Origin: Chloroflexota bacterium | GTDB taxonomy: Bacteria; Chloroflexota; Limnocylindria; Limnocylindrales; CSP1-4 | Assembly (NCBI GenBank): GCA_015661135.1 | Contig: JACVXW010000127.1 | Location: 1 to 9,780 of the forward strand | DNA: 9,780 nt | Direction: 5' to 3' | Part shown: in pieces, positions 1 to 6,529 of the stretch | Position numbering within the stretch: the stretch's first letter is position 1 | Layout of the letters: every line of letters begins with the position of its first letter | The notes under the pieces: model-generated | The model's database searches: none | What the model saw: the letters and a program-made list of their open reading frames with translations, nothing else | Told to the model about the DNA's origin: nothing | Program-made: the position numbers and the translations under genes

Positions 1-849
1 GCGCCGGTCTTCATGTTCCTGATGGGCGCGTCTGTTGCGTTCTCGTCGCGGTCGTCCGTCCGATCCCTCGCGCGCCGGGGGGTGGTGCTGGTGGCGGCCG
101 GCTATCTGCTCAACGTATTCCGGGGCGCGCTGCCGGCAGAGCTCGGGCTTCGCGCCGGTGTCGTCACGGCGGAGGAGATCGCCCCGTTCACCCCGGTCTG
201 GCTGCTGACCACGGTGGACATCCTGCCGCTCGCGGGGCTGTCGATCGTGGTGATCGCCGCCCTTAGCATGGTCGTTCGGCCGGGCTGGACGTGGCTGGCC
301 GTCGGGGCGGGGGTCGTCATCGTGGCGCCGTTGGTCCGAGGCGTCACCGACGACATCCCCGTCATCGGCGCCCTGATGACCCCAGTCTGGGGCGGCGCCC
401 CGAACGTCTACTACGCGCTCTTCCCATGGCTCGTCTATCCGCTCGTGGGCGCGGTGGCCGGCCAGCGGCTCGCCGGCGCGGAGGATCGGGCGCGGACGAT
501 GGGCGCACTCGGCGCCGTGGGCGTCGTCGGCTGCATCGCGGGGATCGCCCTCATCGCAGTGACGAGGCCCGCCCTTGACGTCCGGACGTATTGGGACAAC
601 CCGCCGGTCCTTGCGTTTGCCATCCTCGGGTTTGTGCTCGCGTGGACGTGGGCTTGCGACTTCCTTGTCCGCCGCCTCGGCGACCGAGGCGCAATGCGCC
701 TGCTCCAGCGGGCGGGCAGGCGGGTCACGAGCCTCTACGTCATCCACTGGCTGATCGTGGGGTGGGGGATCGGGCTCGTGGGGTTCCGGGCCCTTGATCT
801 CGTCCCGGTGCTGGTGGCGATGACTGTGGTCGTCGGCCTGACACCATGA
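1..849 (+). CDS. Multi-pass membrane protein, DUF1624/HGSNAT-type acyltransferase-like, 5' end missing
   Basis: The frame is open from base 1 and ends at TGA 847-849, giving 282 visible residues; the true start lies upstream. The first visible residues read APVFMFLMGAS, which resembles the helix near the N-terminus of DUF1624/HGSNAT_cat proteins, so perhaps 50-80 residues are missing. There are about eight hydrophobic helices. Recognisable points are a VDILPLAGLS segment (bases 214-243), FPWLVYPLVGAVAG (421-462) and a late SLYVIHW stretch (730-750), similar to the 'LYxIHW' of membrane acyltransferases. Known members of this group move acetyl or acyl groups across or at the inner membrane onto sugars; the substrate here cannot be read. 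The protein stops abruptly within or just after its last hydrophobic helix, and the promoter of the next gene lies over its final codons. The family call is by motif memory and only moderately sure; a generic membrane protein is the alternative. Confidence 0.6.
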   Translation, partial: APVFMFLMGASVAFSSRSSVRSLARRGVVLVAAGYLLNVFRGALPAELGLRAGVVTAEEIAPFTPVWLLTTVDILPLAGLSIVVIAALSMVVRPGWTWLAVGAGVVIVAPLVRGVTDDIPVIGALMTPVWGGAPNVYYALFPWLVYPLVGAVAGQRLAGAEDRARTMGALGAVGVVGCIAGIALIAVTRPALDVRTYWDNPPVLAFAILGFVLAWTWACDFLVRRLGDRGAMRLLQRAGRRVTSLYVIHWLIVGWGIGLVGFRALDLVPVLVAMTVVVGLTP

Positions 850-867
850 CCGCCACCGGCCTACAAT
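838..867 (+). promoter_or_regulatory. Promoter for the cysteine desulfurase-mnmA unit, apparently leaderless
   Basis: A -35 element CTGACA (838-843) and a -10 element TACAAT (862-867) each match the sigma-70 consensus at five of six positions, and the spacer is 18 nt. The -10 ends only 7 nt before the ATG at 875, so transcription should begin at or within about two bases of the start codon. There is no Shine-Dalgarno sequence in front of that ATG, which fits a leaderless transcript. The element overlaps the end of the upstream membrane gene. The boxes are seen in the sequence; promoter activity is inferred. Confidence 0.6.
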
Positions 868-874
868 CCGGTCG

Positions 875-2080
875 ATGGAGATCTATCTGGATCATGCCGC
901 CACCACGCCGCTTCGCCGCGAGGCCCTCGAGGCGATGCTGCCCTACCTCGGCGAGCAGTTCGGCAATCCGAGTTCGCCGCACGCCTGGGGCCGGCGTGCC
1001 CGGGCCGGGCTGGACGAGGCGCACGAACGGGTCGCGGCCGGCCTGGGCTGCGGTCCGCGCGAGCTGGTGTTCACGAGCGGCGGCACGGAGGCGCTCAACC
1101 TGGCGCTCAAGGGAGCGGCCTGGGCCGGCAAGGCGCGCGGGCATCGAATCCTCACGACGGCGGTCGAGCACCACGCCGTCCTCCACCCGCTCCAGCAGCT
1201 TGAGAAGTTCGGCTTCGAGATCGTGGAGCTGCCGGTGGACCGCTACGGCCGGGTGGATCCAGACGAGGTGGAGGCGGCCCTGACGGAGCGGACGATCCTC
1301 GTCGCGATCGGGCACGCCAACAACGAGGTCGGGACGATCCAGCCGGTTGCCGACGTCATCCGGCGCGTCCGATCCAGCGGTCCGAAGGGCTGTCTCGTCG
1401 CCTTGGACGCCGTCGCGTCCGCGCCGTATCTGGCCATCGACGTCGGTGACCTCGGCGCCGACTTCGTGGCGATCGCGGCCCACAAGTTCGAGGGCCCCAA
1501 GGGAGCCGGCGCGCTCTTCATTCGTGCCGGCACGCACATCCTCAGCCAGCTACAGGGCGGCACCCAGGAGCGATTTCGGCGGGCCGGCACGGAGAACGTC
1601 GCCGGCGCGGTCGGGATGGCCGTTGCGTTCGATCTCGCCGTTACGGAGCGCGAGGCCACGGCCCGACGGCTACGCCGGGCGCGCGAGCGCCTCGTCGTGG
1701 CCCTCCGGGCGCTCGAGGGCGTCGAGTTGACCGGGCATCCCAGGGATCGGCTGCCGGGCCTCGTCTCGGTCGTCGTCCGGGACGGCGATGGCGCGTCGAT
1801 CGTCGTCAAGCTGGACCTCGAGGGCATCGCCGCGTCCGTCGGCTCGGCGTGCACGACGGGCTCCACCGAGCCGTCCCACGTCCTGGCGGCGATGGGCTAC
1901 CCGGAGGAGGAGGCGCGCGGGGCGCTCCGACTGTCGCTCGGGCGGACCACGACCGATGCCGAGATCGATTCGGCGGTGGAGGTGGTGCCGGGCATCGTCG
2001 CCGCGATCCGGTCGGCGGGCGCGGCGATGGCGGGCGAGCGGGCCTCGCTGGCGCCCGTGGTCTCGGCGGTCGGCCGATGA
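875..2080 (+). CDS. nifS: Cysteine desulfurase, NifS/IscS class V aminotransferase family
   Basis: This PLP enzyme of 401 aa converts L-cysteine to alanine and carries the sulfur as a protein persulfide. The N-terminus MEIYLDHAATTPL is the classic family opening. TSGGTEALN (67-75) binds the cofactor phosphate, the EHH at 98-100 supplies the histidine that stacks on PLP, and K204 in AHKFEGPKG forms the Schiff base. RAGTEN lies at 236-241. C326 in GSACTTGS is the catalytic cysteine, and R352 is the expected substrate-carboxylate arginine. One oddity is that the usual DAVQ/DATQ motif reads DAVAS (178-182), so the PLP-contacting glutamine is alanine (A181). Length is normal for the family. The ATG at 875 is supported by the promoter just upstream. 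Its TGA overlaps the mnmA start (ATGA, 2077-2080), so MnmA is the likely sulfur acceptor, as for YrvO-MnmA in Bacillus. Which paralogue name (nifS, iscS, yrvO) fits best is uncertain. Confidence 0.95.
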   Translation: MEIYLDHAATTPLRREALEAMLPYLGEQFGNPSSPHAWGRRARAGLDEAHERVAAGLGCGPRELVFTSGGTEALNLALKGAAWAGKARGHRILTTAVEHHAVLHPLQQLEKFGFEIVELPVDRYGRVDPDEVEAALTERTILVAIGHANNEVGTIQPVADVIRRVRSSGPKGCLVALDAVASAPYLAIDVGDLGADFVAIAAHKFEGPKGAGALFIRAGTHILSQLQGGTQERFRRAGTENVAGAVGMAVAFDLAVTEREATARRLRRARERLVVALRALEGVELTGHPRDRLPGLVSVVVRDGDGASIVVKLDLEGIAASVGSACTTGSTEPSHVLAAMGYPEEEARGALRLSLGRTTTDAEIDSAVEVVPGIVAAIRSAGAAMAGERASLAPVVSAVGR

Positions 2081-3303
2081 GCGCGCCGGGTCGGATCCTC
2101 GTCGCGATGTCCGGCGGCGTCGACTCGTCCGTGGCGGCGGCGCTGCTCGTCGAGACCGGGCACGAGGTGGTCGGGGTCTGGATGCGCCTCCACGACGTTG
2201 CCGACTCCGTCTCCGAGTTCAAGAAGAGTTGCTGCTCCCTGGACGCGGCGGAGGACGCCCGTCGGGTTGCGGCGCAGCTGGACATCCCGTTCTACGTCAT
2301 GAACCTGGAGCGGGAGTTCGAGGACGGAGTCCTCTCGCCGTTCCTCGGTGCGTACCTCGGCGGGACGACGCCGAGCCCGTGTATCGACTGCAACACGACC
2401 GTCAAGTTCGGCGCGCTGCTCGGGCGGGCACGCCATCTGTATGACTGCGCGGCCGTGGCCACGGGCCACTACGCCCGCCGCGTGGTGGACGCCGACGGGC
2501 GAGCGCGCCTCCTCCGTGCCCGGGATGCGGACAAGGACCAGACCTACTTCCTGTACGGCCTGCGACAGGACCAGCTGCAGGACGCACGGTTCCCGCTTGG
2601 CGACCTGACCAAGCGCGAGGTTCGGGCCGTGGCCCGCAGCCTGGGTCTCGCGACTGCGGACAAGCCCGAGAGCCAGGGCATCTGCTTCATCCCGGATGGC
2701 GATGTCCGCGGCGCGCTCCGGTCGCGTGCTGGCTGGCTGCCGGTGTCCGGCCCGGTGCTCGACGCTGACGGGACGCGCGTTGGGGAGCACCGCGGCGCGG
2801 CGGGCTTCACGCCCGGCCAGCGCCAGGGCCTGGGGATCTCGCTTGGCGCCCCGCGCTATGTCTCCCGGGTGGATCCGGTGACGAACACGATCACGCTCGG
2901 CCGGCGTGAGGACCTGGAGACGCGCCGTTTCGAGGTCGAGGACGTCGGGTTCATCGACGATGCGCCGCCCGGTGTGCTGAGCGGCCCGCCCGCTCCGTTC
3001 CGAGCTGCCGTCCGGATCCGCCATCGCGGGGAGCCCATCCCGGCGACGATCCGGCCAGTCGGCAAGGCGGCCGTGCGAGGCGGGCGCTGGGTCGTGGAGA
3101 CGGATACGCCGGTGTGGGCGATCGCGCCGGGTCAAGCCGCCGTCTTCTACGCCGCCGACGATGCCTGCCTGGGAGGCGGACGCATCGTGCCCTTCGCGCC
3201 GACTTCCGCAGGGCCCGCTCTCGCGACGCGCGCCACAGCCGCAGCGCCGGTTTCCGCCGCGAAGAACATCTCAGTCCGCGATGCCGGGGCCGCCGTGCGA
3301 TGA
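2077..3303 (+). CDS. mnmA: tRNA-specific 2-thiouridylase MnmA
   Basis: This cytoplasmic enzyme of 408 aa adenylates and thiolates C2 of wobble U34 in tRNAs for Lys, Glu and Gln. The PP-loop ATP site SGGVDSS sits at 12-18, followed by the family KSCCSLDAAEDARRVA segment (50-65). C102 in PSPCIDCN is the catalytic nucleophile and C203 in SQGICFIPDGD the persulfide-forming cysteine. The C-terminal barrel ends with the usual CLGGGRI at about 364-370. After that comes an extra tail of about 38 residues rich in Ala and Pro, absent from typical 360-375 aa members. I chose ATG 2077 because it overlaps the desulfurase stop (ATGA) and places the PP-loop 11 residues from the N-terminus; an open frame back to 1849 only reads through desulfurase sequence. 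It is probably cotranscribed and translationally coupled with the desulfurase, its likely sulfur donor. Confidence 0.96.
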   Translation: MSAPGRILVAMSGGVDSSVAAALLVETGHEVVGVWMRLHDVADSVSEFKKSCCSLDAAEDARRVAAQLDIPFYVMNLEREFEDGVLSPFLGAYLGGTTPSPCIDCNTTVKFGALLGRARHLYDCAAVATGHYARRVVDADGRARLLRARDADKDQTYFLYGLRQDQLQDARFPLGDLTKREVRAVARSLGLATADKPESQGICFIPDGDVRGALRSRAGWLPVSGPVLDADGTRVGEHRGAAGFTPGQRQGLGISLGAPRYVSRVDPVTNTITLGRREDLETRRFEVEDVGFIDDAPPGVLSGPPAPFRAAVRIRHRGEPIPATIRPVGKAAVRGGRWVVETDTPVWAIAPGQAAVFYAADDACLGGGRIVPFAPTSAGPALATRATAAAPVSAAKNISVRDAGAAVR

Positions 3304-3336
3304 CCCTCGGGGCCGAGCGATGACCCTCGGGCCGGC
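3297..3336 (+). repeat. 20-bp tandem duplication spanning the mnmA stop and the next gene's start
   Basis: GCGATGACCCTCGGG occurs at 3297-3311 and again at 3317-3331, a perfect 15-nt match at a 20-nt period. The similarity continues with one base gapped (GCCGA against CCGG). Each copy contains an overlapping ATGA. The first ATG (3300) overlaps the mnmA TGA and encodes only MTLGAER before TGA 3321-3323. That stop in turn overlaps the second ATG (3320), which opens the downstream membrane protein (MTLGPAP). Because 20 is not a multiple of three, only the second copy gives a long frame. Confidence 0.8.
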
Positions 3337-3706
3337 GCCCGTCCTCGCGTTCCTGGTGGCGATCCTCCATGTTTCCCTGTACGTGCTGATCCGAGGCAGC
3401 GCCGGGAATCGGCTCCCGTGGCTGGTCAGCGCGGCCTTCCTCGGGGCGTGGGCCGGCGACGCACTCGCGACGCGGCTGGGCGGCGACCCCTTCCTTGTCG
3501 GGGACTTCCACATGGTGGGTGCGTCGCTGCTGGCCTGGGTCGGGATAGCGGTGGTGGCGATCGTCGCGGTCCTTGGGCCGCCACCGCCGAGACGTGATGC
3601 CGCGCGAGGTCCCGACGCCGCGCGAGAGCCCGGCGCCGCGCGGAGACACGATCGGCTGCCCATGCCCGAGTCCAAGCCGGCCGATGACGCCGAGCCGGAC
3701 CCGTGA
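3320..3706 (+). CDS. Small uncharacterised membrane protein, three predicted helices and a charged tail
   Basis: I do not recognise this protein of 128 aa. Hydrophobic segments at about 5-25, 33-50 and 66-86 suggest three membrane helices. After PPPP (87-90) comes a hydrophilic tail rich in Ala, Arg, Pro and Asp with a six-residue repeat, ending acidic (ADDAEPDP). ATG 3320 is chosen because the hydrophobic domain begins right after it. The frame is open back to 3161, but that part lies inside mnmA and reads as a basic, low-complexity shadow. The start sits in a tandem duplication whose two copies each carry an ATGA stop-start overlap, so translation probably depends on ribosomes finishing mnmA. 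It lies between mnmA and alaS, and the candidate alaS -10 begins 7 nt after its stop. No function can be assigned. Confidence 0.7.
   Translation: MTLGPAPVLAFLVAILHVSLYVLIRGSAGNRLPWLVSAAFLGAWAGDALATRLGGDPFLVGDFHMVGASLLAWVGIAVVAIVAVLGPPPPRRDAARGPDAAREPGAARRHDRLPMPESKPADDAEPDP
3596..3649 (+). repeat. 18-bp coding tandem repeat, nearly three copies
   Basis: Units begin at 3596, 3614 and 3632. They encode DAARGP, DAAREP and GAARRH in the tail of the small membrane protein. The third unit diverges at its 3' end. The repeat is in frame and probably arose by slippage; the resulting segment is a cationic, likely disordered, cytoplasmic or surface tail. Confidence 0.6.
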
Positions 3707-3712
3707 CATCGC

Positions 3713-3718
3713 TACCAT
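3713..3718 (+). promoter_or_regulatory. Candidate -10 element for alaS, leaderless spacing
   Basis: TACCAT fits the TANNNT pattern of a -10 box and ends 8 nt before the ATG at 3727. No Shine-Dalgarno sequence precedes that ATG. The geometry repeats what is seen before the desulfurase gene (TACAAT, 7 nt). I find no convincing -35 box 16-19 nt upstream, so this is weaker than the first promoter. If real, it rules out the GTG at 3703 as the alaS start, because that codon would lie upstream of the transcript. Confidence 0.4.
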
Positions 3719-3726
3719 TGCCACGG

Positions 3727-5514
3727 ATGTCCACCCCCACGTTCCAGCGTGATCCCCGGATCGCGTCGCTGCCCGCCGCCGAGATCCGTCGCCGCTTCCT
3801 CGAGTTCTTCGTCGAGCGCGGCCACACGATCGTGCCCGGCGCGAGCCTGGTCCCGGGTGGCGACCAGACGCTGCTCTTCACGAACTCGGGGATGGTCCAG
3901 TTCAAGGACGCGCTCACGGGCGCCGAGCAACGCAGCTACAACCGGGCGGTCGACTACCAGCGCTGCCTTCGCGTGGCCGGCAAGCACAACGACTTCGAGG
4001 AGGTCGGCCGGACGCCGCGTCATCACACGCTGTTCGAGATGCTCGGCAACTTCAGCTTTGGCGACTACTTCAAGAACCAGGCGATCAGGTTCGCCTGGGA
4101 CTTCCTGACCCGTGACCTGGGCATCCCCGAGGATCGCCTCGCAGCGACCGTCTATTCCACGGACGATGACGCCTACGGCATCTGGCGTGACGAGATCGGC
4201 CTGCCGCCGGAACGGATCGCGCGCTGGGGGGACTTCCCCAATGGGGACGAGAAGAACTGGTGGCGGATGGCGGACATCGGCCCGTGCGGCCCGTGTTCCG
4301 AGATCCACTACGACCGCGGCGCCGAGTTCAGCGAGGGGCCACACTGCACCCCGGATCACTCGGAGCACTGTCCGCGCTGGCTGGAGATCTGGAACCTCGT
4401 CTTCATGCAGTACGAGCTGCATCCGGACCGGAGCCTCACGCCCCTCCCGGCGCCCGGCGTGGACACCGGCATGGGCCTTGAGCGCCTGGCGAGCGTCATC
4501 CAGCAGGTCCCGTCCAACTACGACACAGACCTCTTCGCGCCGATCCACGCGAGGATGCGCGAGCTGCTCGGCCACGACCCGGACGCGTTCGAGGCGGAGC
4601 GCTTCAGCTATCAGGTGATCGCCGATCACTCCCGGGCGGCCGCATTCCTCATCGCGGATGGCGTGCTGCCGAGCAATGAGGGCCGCGGCTACGTCCTCCG
4701 TCGCATCATCCGGCGCGCCGTCCGGCACGGGCGGCTCCTCGGCCGGAAGGACCCCTTCATGGCCGAAACGGCGAAGGTGGTCATCGAGACGATGGCCGGG
4801 GCGTTCCCGCACCTCGACGAGCGACGGACCGAGATCCTCGGCGCGATCCTCCGCGAGGAGGGGCAGTTCGTCCGGACGCTCGAAGCCGGGACTGGCCTCC
4901 TGGAGGAGGCCCTGATCCCGCTGACCTCGAACGAGCGGATGGTCGGCCGGCGCCCGGAGGACCTTGCGCCGGACGTGCCGCAGGTCCCGGGTGACGTCGC
5001 GTTCAAGCTCCACGACACGTTCGGGTTCCCGATCGACCTGACCGTCGAGCTCGCAGCCGAATACGGCGTCGGCGTGGACCGAGCCCGCTTTGACCAGGCT
5101 CTCGCCGAGCAGCGTGAGCGCTCGCGCTCCGGCAAGAAGGCGGAGCTTGCCCGGCACGCTGAACTAACTGCGCTGTACCAGTCGATCCAGGGTCGGTCCG
5201 GTGACACAACCTTCGTCGGCTACGAGGCGACGAGCCTCCATGACGCCCGGATCGTGGCGATCCTTCGGGACGGCATCGAGTACGAGACGCTCGAGGCGAA
5301 GGGCGACGAGGAGCTCCGAACCGAGCCGTCCGCGGCGGCATGCCGAGGGTGGCGGCCAGATCGGCGATCGCGGCGTGCTCCGCGACCGGGAGAGGACCGT
5401 CCTGTTCGAGGTCACGGATGCCCAGAAGCCCGTCGGCGGCCTGTTCGTCCATGCGGGGACCCTCCGCGGACGGATGGCCGTGGGCCAGGTCGTGATGGCC
5501 GAGGTGGACCCTGA
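3727..5514 (+). CDS. alaS: Alanyl-tRNA synthetase, N-terminal part (catalytic and tRNA-recognition domains), frame broken near 5311-5344
   Basis: AlaRS charges tRNA-Ala with alanine in the cytoplasm. This part holds the class II core: the opening AEIRRRFLEFFVERGH (18-33), FTNSGMVQFKDAL (51-63), the KHNDFEEVGRTPRHHTLFEM block with motif 2 (86-105) leading into LGNFSFGDYFK, DIGPCGPCSEIHYDRG (183-198), IWNLVFMQYE (221-230) and motif 3 DTGMGLERLA (246-255). The tRNA-recognition region carries NEGRGYVLRRIIRRAVRHG from residue 317. Homology continues through FVGYEATS and DGIEYETLEAKGDEEL to about base 5310. Beyond that the frame yields non-homologous sequence until TGA 5512-5514, while the rest of AlaRS continues in the next frame. 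ATG 3727 is preferred over GTG 3703 because of the adjacent candidate -10. In one frame the gene would encode about 930 residues, normal for the family. A sequencing or assembly error in an essential gene is the likeliest explanation. Confidence 0.92.
   Translation: MSTPTFQRDPRIASLPAAEIRRRFLEFFVERGHTIVPGASLVPGGDQTLLFTNSGMVQFKDALTGAEQRSYNRAVDYQRCLRVAGKHNDFEEVGRTPRHHTLFEMLGNFSFGDYFKNQAIRFAWDFLTRDLGIPEDRLAATVYSTDDDAYGIWRDEIGLPPERIARWGDFPNGDEKNWWRMADIGPCGPCSEIHYDRGAEFSEGPHCTPDHSEHCPRWLEIWNLVFMQYELHPDRSLTPLPAPGVDTGMGLERLASVIQQVPSNYDTDLFAPIHARMRELLGHDPDAFEAERFSYQVIADHSRAAAFLIADGVLPSNEGRGYVLRRIIRRAVRHGRLLGRKDPFMAETAKVVIETMAGAFPHLDERRTEILGAILREEGQFVRTLEAGTGLLEEALIPLTSNERMVGRRPEDLAPDVPQVPGDVAFKLHDTFGFPIDLTVELAAEYGVGVDRARFDQALAEQRERSRSGKKAELARHAELTALYQSIQGRSGDTTFVGYEATSLHDARIVAILRDGIEYETLEAKGDEELRTEPSAAACRGWRPDRRSRRAPRPGEDRPVRGHGCPEARRRPVRPCGDPPRTDGRGPGRDGRGGP
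5311..5344 (+). other. Frame break inside alaS at the conserved LDxTPFYAEGGGQ site
   Basis: Up to GDEEL (about 5302-5316) the AlaRS homology is in the frame of the ATG at 3727. From GCC 5342 (AEGGGQIGD) onward it is in the frame one base later, a net +1 or -2 change. The family's DxTPFY, expected just before AEGGGQ, is absent in all three frames. The new frame reads EPSRPRRHAEGGGQ, in which only P, H (for Y) and AE fit loosely. The local sequence contains GCGGCGGC but no long homopolymer and no recognisable slippery heptamer. Confidence 0.75.
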
Positions 5515-6529
5515 CCGCCGAGCTCATACGATGCGCAACCACACGGGGACGCACCTCCTCCATCGAGCGCTCCGGAACGTCGTCGGCGATCGGGCGCGCC
5601 AGGCTGGCTCGCTGGTCACGCCCGACTACCTGCGTTTCGACTACCCGGCCGATCGCGCGCTGTCGGACGACGAGCGTCGCGCCATCGAGGACGAGGTCCG
5701 CCGCATCATCCGCGAGGACCGGCCCGTCTCCGTCGCGTTCATGGGGATGCAGGAGGCCATCGATGCCGGTGCCGACGCGTTCTTCGACGAGAAGTACGGC
5801 GAGACCGTTCGGACGATCCGTGTCCAGGACTACAGCTTCGAGCTGTGCGGCGGGACGCACTGCCGAGCGTCCGGCCAGATCGGCGGGTTCGTGATCACCT
5901 CGGACCGGAGTATCGGATCGGGGATGCGGCGGATCGAGGGGCTGACCGGTGCCGGCGCGGATGCCCACCTGCGCGCCCGATCCGATGCACTGGATGCGGC
6001 CGCGGCCGCCGTCGGTGCGCAGACAACTGAGGCCGTCCCGGCCAGGATCGCCGCGCTGCAGGATGAGCTTCGCGACGCGCGAAGGCGCCTCAAGGCCGGC
6101 GCTGCGACGGCCGCAGGCGGCGGAGGCGCGGACGGTGCCGGTGGCCCGCCGGCCGCGGAACGGTTGGTCACCGGTGCGATCGAACTGGCGCCCGGCGTGC
6201 GCCTCGTGGCCGCGGCCGCCGCATGGGACTCGATGGACACGCTCAAGAGCGTCGCCAAGGCGGTCAGCGCCGCGTTTGGCAGCGGTGTCATCGCCCTCGC
6301 TCTCGACGCCGACGAACCGCAGCTCTTAGTGACCGTCTCGGCGGACCTCGTGACGCGCGGCGTCTCCGCCGGCGACCTGGTCCGGGCGGCGATGCCCGCC
6401 CTGGACGGCAAGGGCGGCGGGCGGCCGGAGATGGCACAGGGAAGGGGCACGCGTCGGGAGGGTCTGGCGAACGCCTTGTCGGCGGTCCGGGCTGCCACCG
6501 TCGAGGCCGCCGGCCGCAGCGGCTCATGA
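5342..6529 (+). CDS. alaS: Alanyl-tRNA synthetase, C-terminal part (editing and C-Ala domains)
   Basis: This is the continuation of AlaRS in the second frame, about 395 aa. It starts with AEGGGQIGDRG and the VGGLFVHAGTLRG strand. The editing domain, which removes mischarged Ser and Gly, is shown by the zinc-binding NHTGTHLLHRALR (histidines at 5540 and 5552) and the CGGTHC motif (5846-5863), with QAGSLVTPDYLRFDYP and IEDEVRRII between them. A Gly/Ala-rich low-complexity linker lies at about 6090-6150. The C-Ala domain ends with GKGGGRPEMAQGRG, a variant of the usual GGGGGGRPxMAQxGG. The frame is open upstream to 5201, but residues before 5342 show no AlaRS similarity. There is no plausible independent start signal, so I treat it as the second half of the same gene. 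Its TGA overlaps the next gene's ATG (6526-6529). Confidence 0.92.
   Translation, partial: AEGGGQIGDRGVLRDRERTVLFEVTDAQKPVGGLFVHAGTLRGRMAVGQVVMAEVDPDRRAHTMRNHTGTHLLHRALRNVVGDRARQAGSLVTPDYLRFDYPADRALSDDERRAIEDEVRRIIREDRPVSVAFMGMQEAIDAGADAFFDEKYGETVRTIRVQDYSFELCGGTHCRASGQIGGFVITSDRSIGSGMRRIEGLTGAGADAHLRARSDALDAAAAAVGAQTTEAVPARIAALQDELRDARRRLKAGAATAAGGGGADGAGGPPAAERLVTGAIELAPGVRLVAAAAAWDSMDTLKSVAKAVSAAFGSGVIALALDADEPQLLVTVSADLVTRGVSAGDLVRAAMPALDGKGGGRPEMAQGRGTRREGLANALSAVRAATVEAAGRSGS

Noticed and set aside
740..1537. Antisense open frame (265 codons) opposite the desulfurase
   Set aside because: It crosses a promoter and two + strand genes and has no recognisable protein features.
1849..2076. 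5' extension of the mnmA frame
   Set aside because: It overlaps 228 bases of the desulfurase, including its catalytic-cysteine region, and shows no MnmA similarity before residue 1 at ATG 2077.
1897..3135. Antisense open frame (412 codons) opposite mnmA
   Set aside because: It is a shadow of an unmistakable MnmA gene, with no domain and no start signal.
3161..3319. 5' extension of the small membrane protein frame
   Set aside because: It lies within the mnmA tail and beyond, reads as Arg/Pro-rich noise, and precedes a better coupled ATG at 3320.
3712..5157. Long antisense open frame (481 codons) opposite alaS
   Set aside because: It mirrors conserved AlaRS codons, is rich in Arg, Val and Glu without any motif, and is expected from the strong third-position GC bias.
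5311..5350. Programmed ribosomal frameshift in alaS
   Set aside because: There is no slippery heptamer, no rare or stop codon at the shift point and no obvious downstream hairpin. The scrambled conserved motif fits an error or mutation better.
5997..6010. GCGGCCGCGGCCGC palindrome as a regulatory or terminator element
   Set aside because: It encodes alanine-rich sequence inside alaS, has no following T run, and such palindromes are frequent at this base composition.
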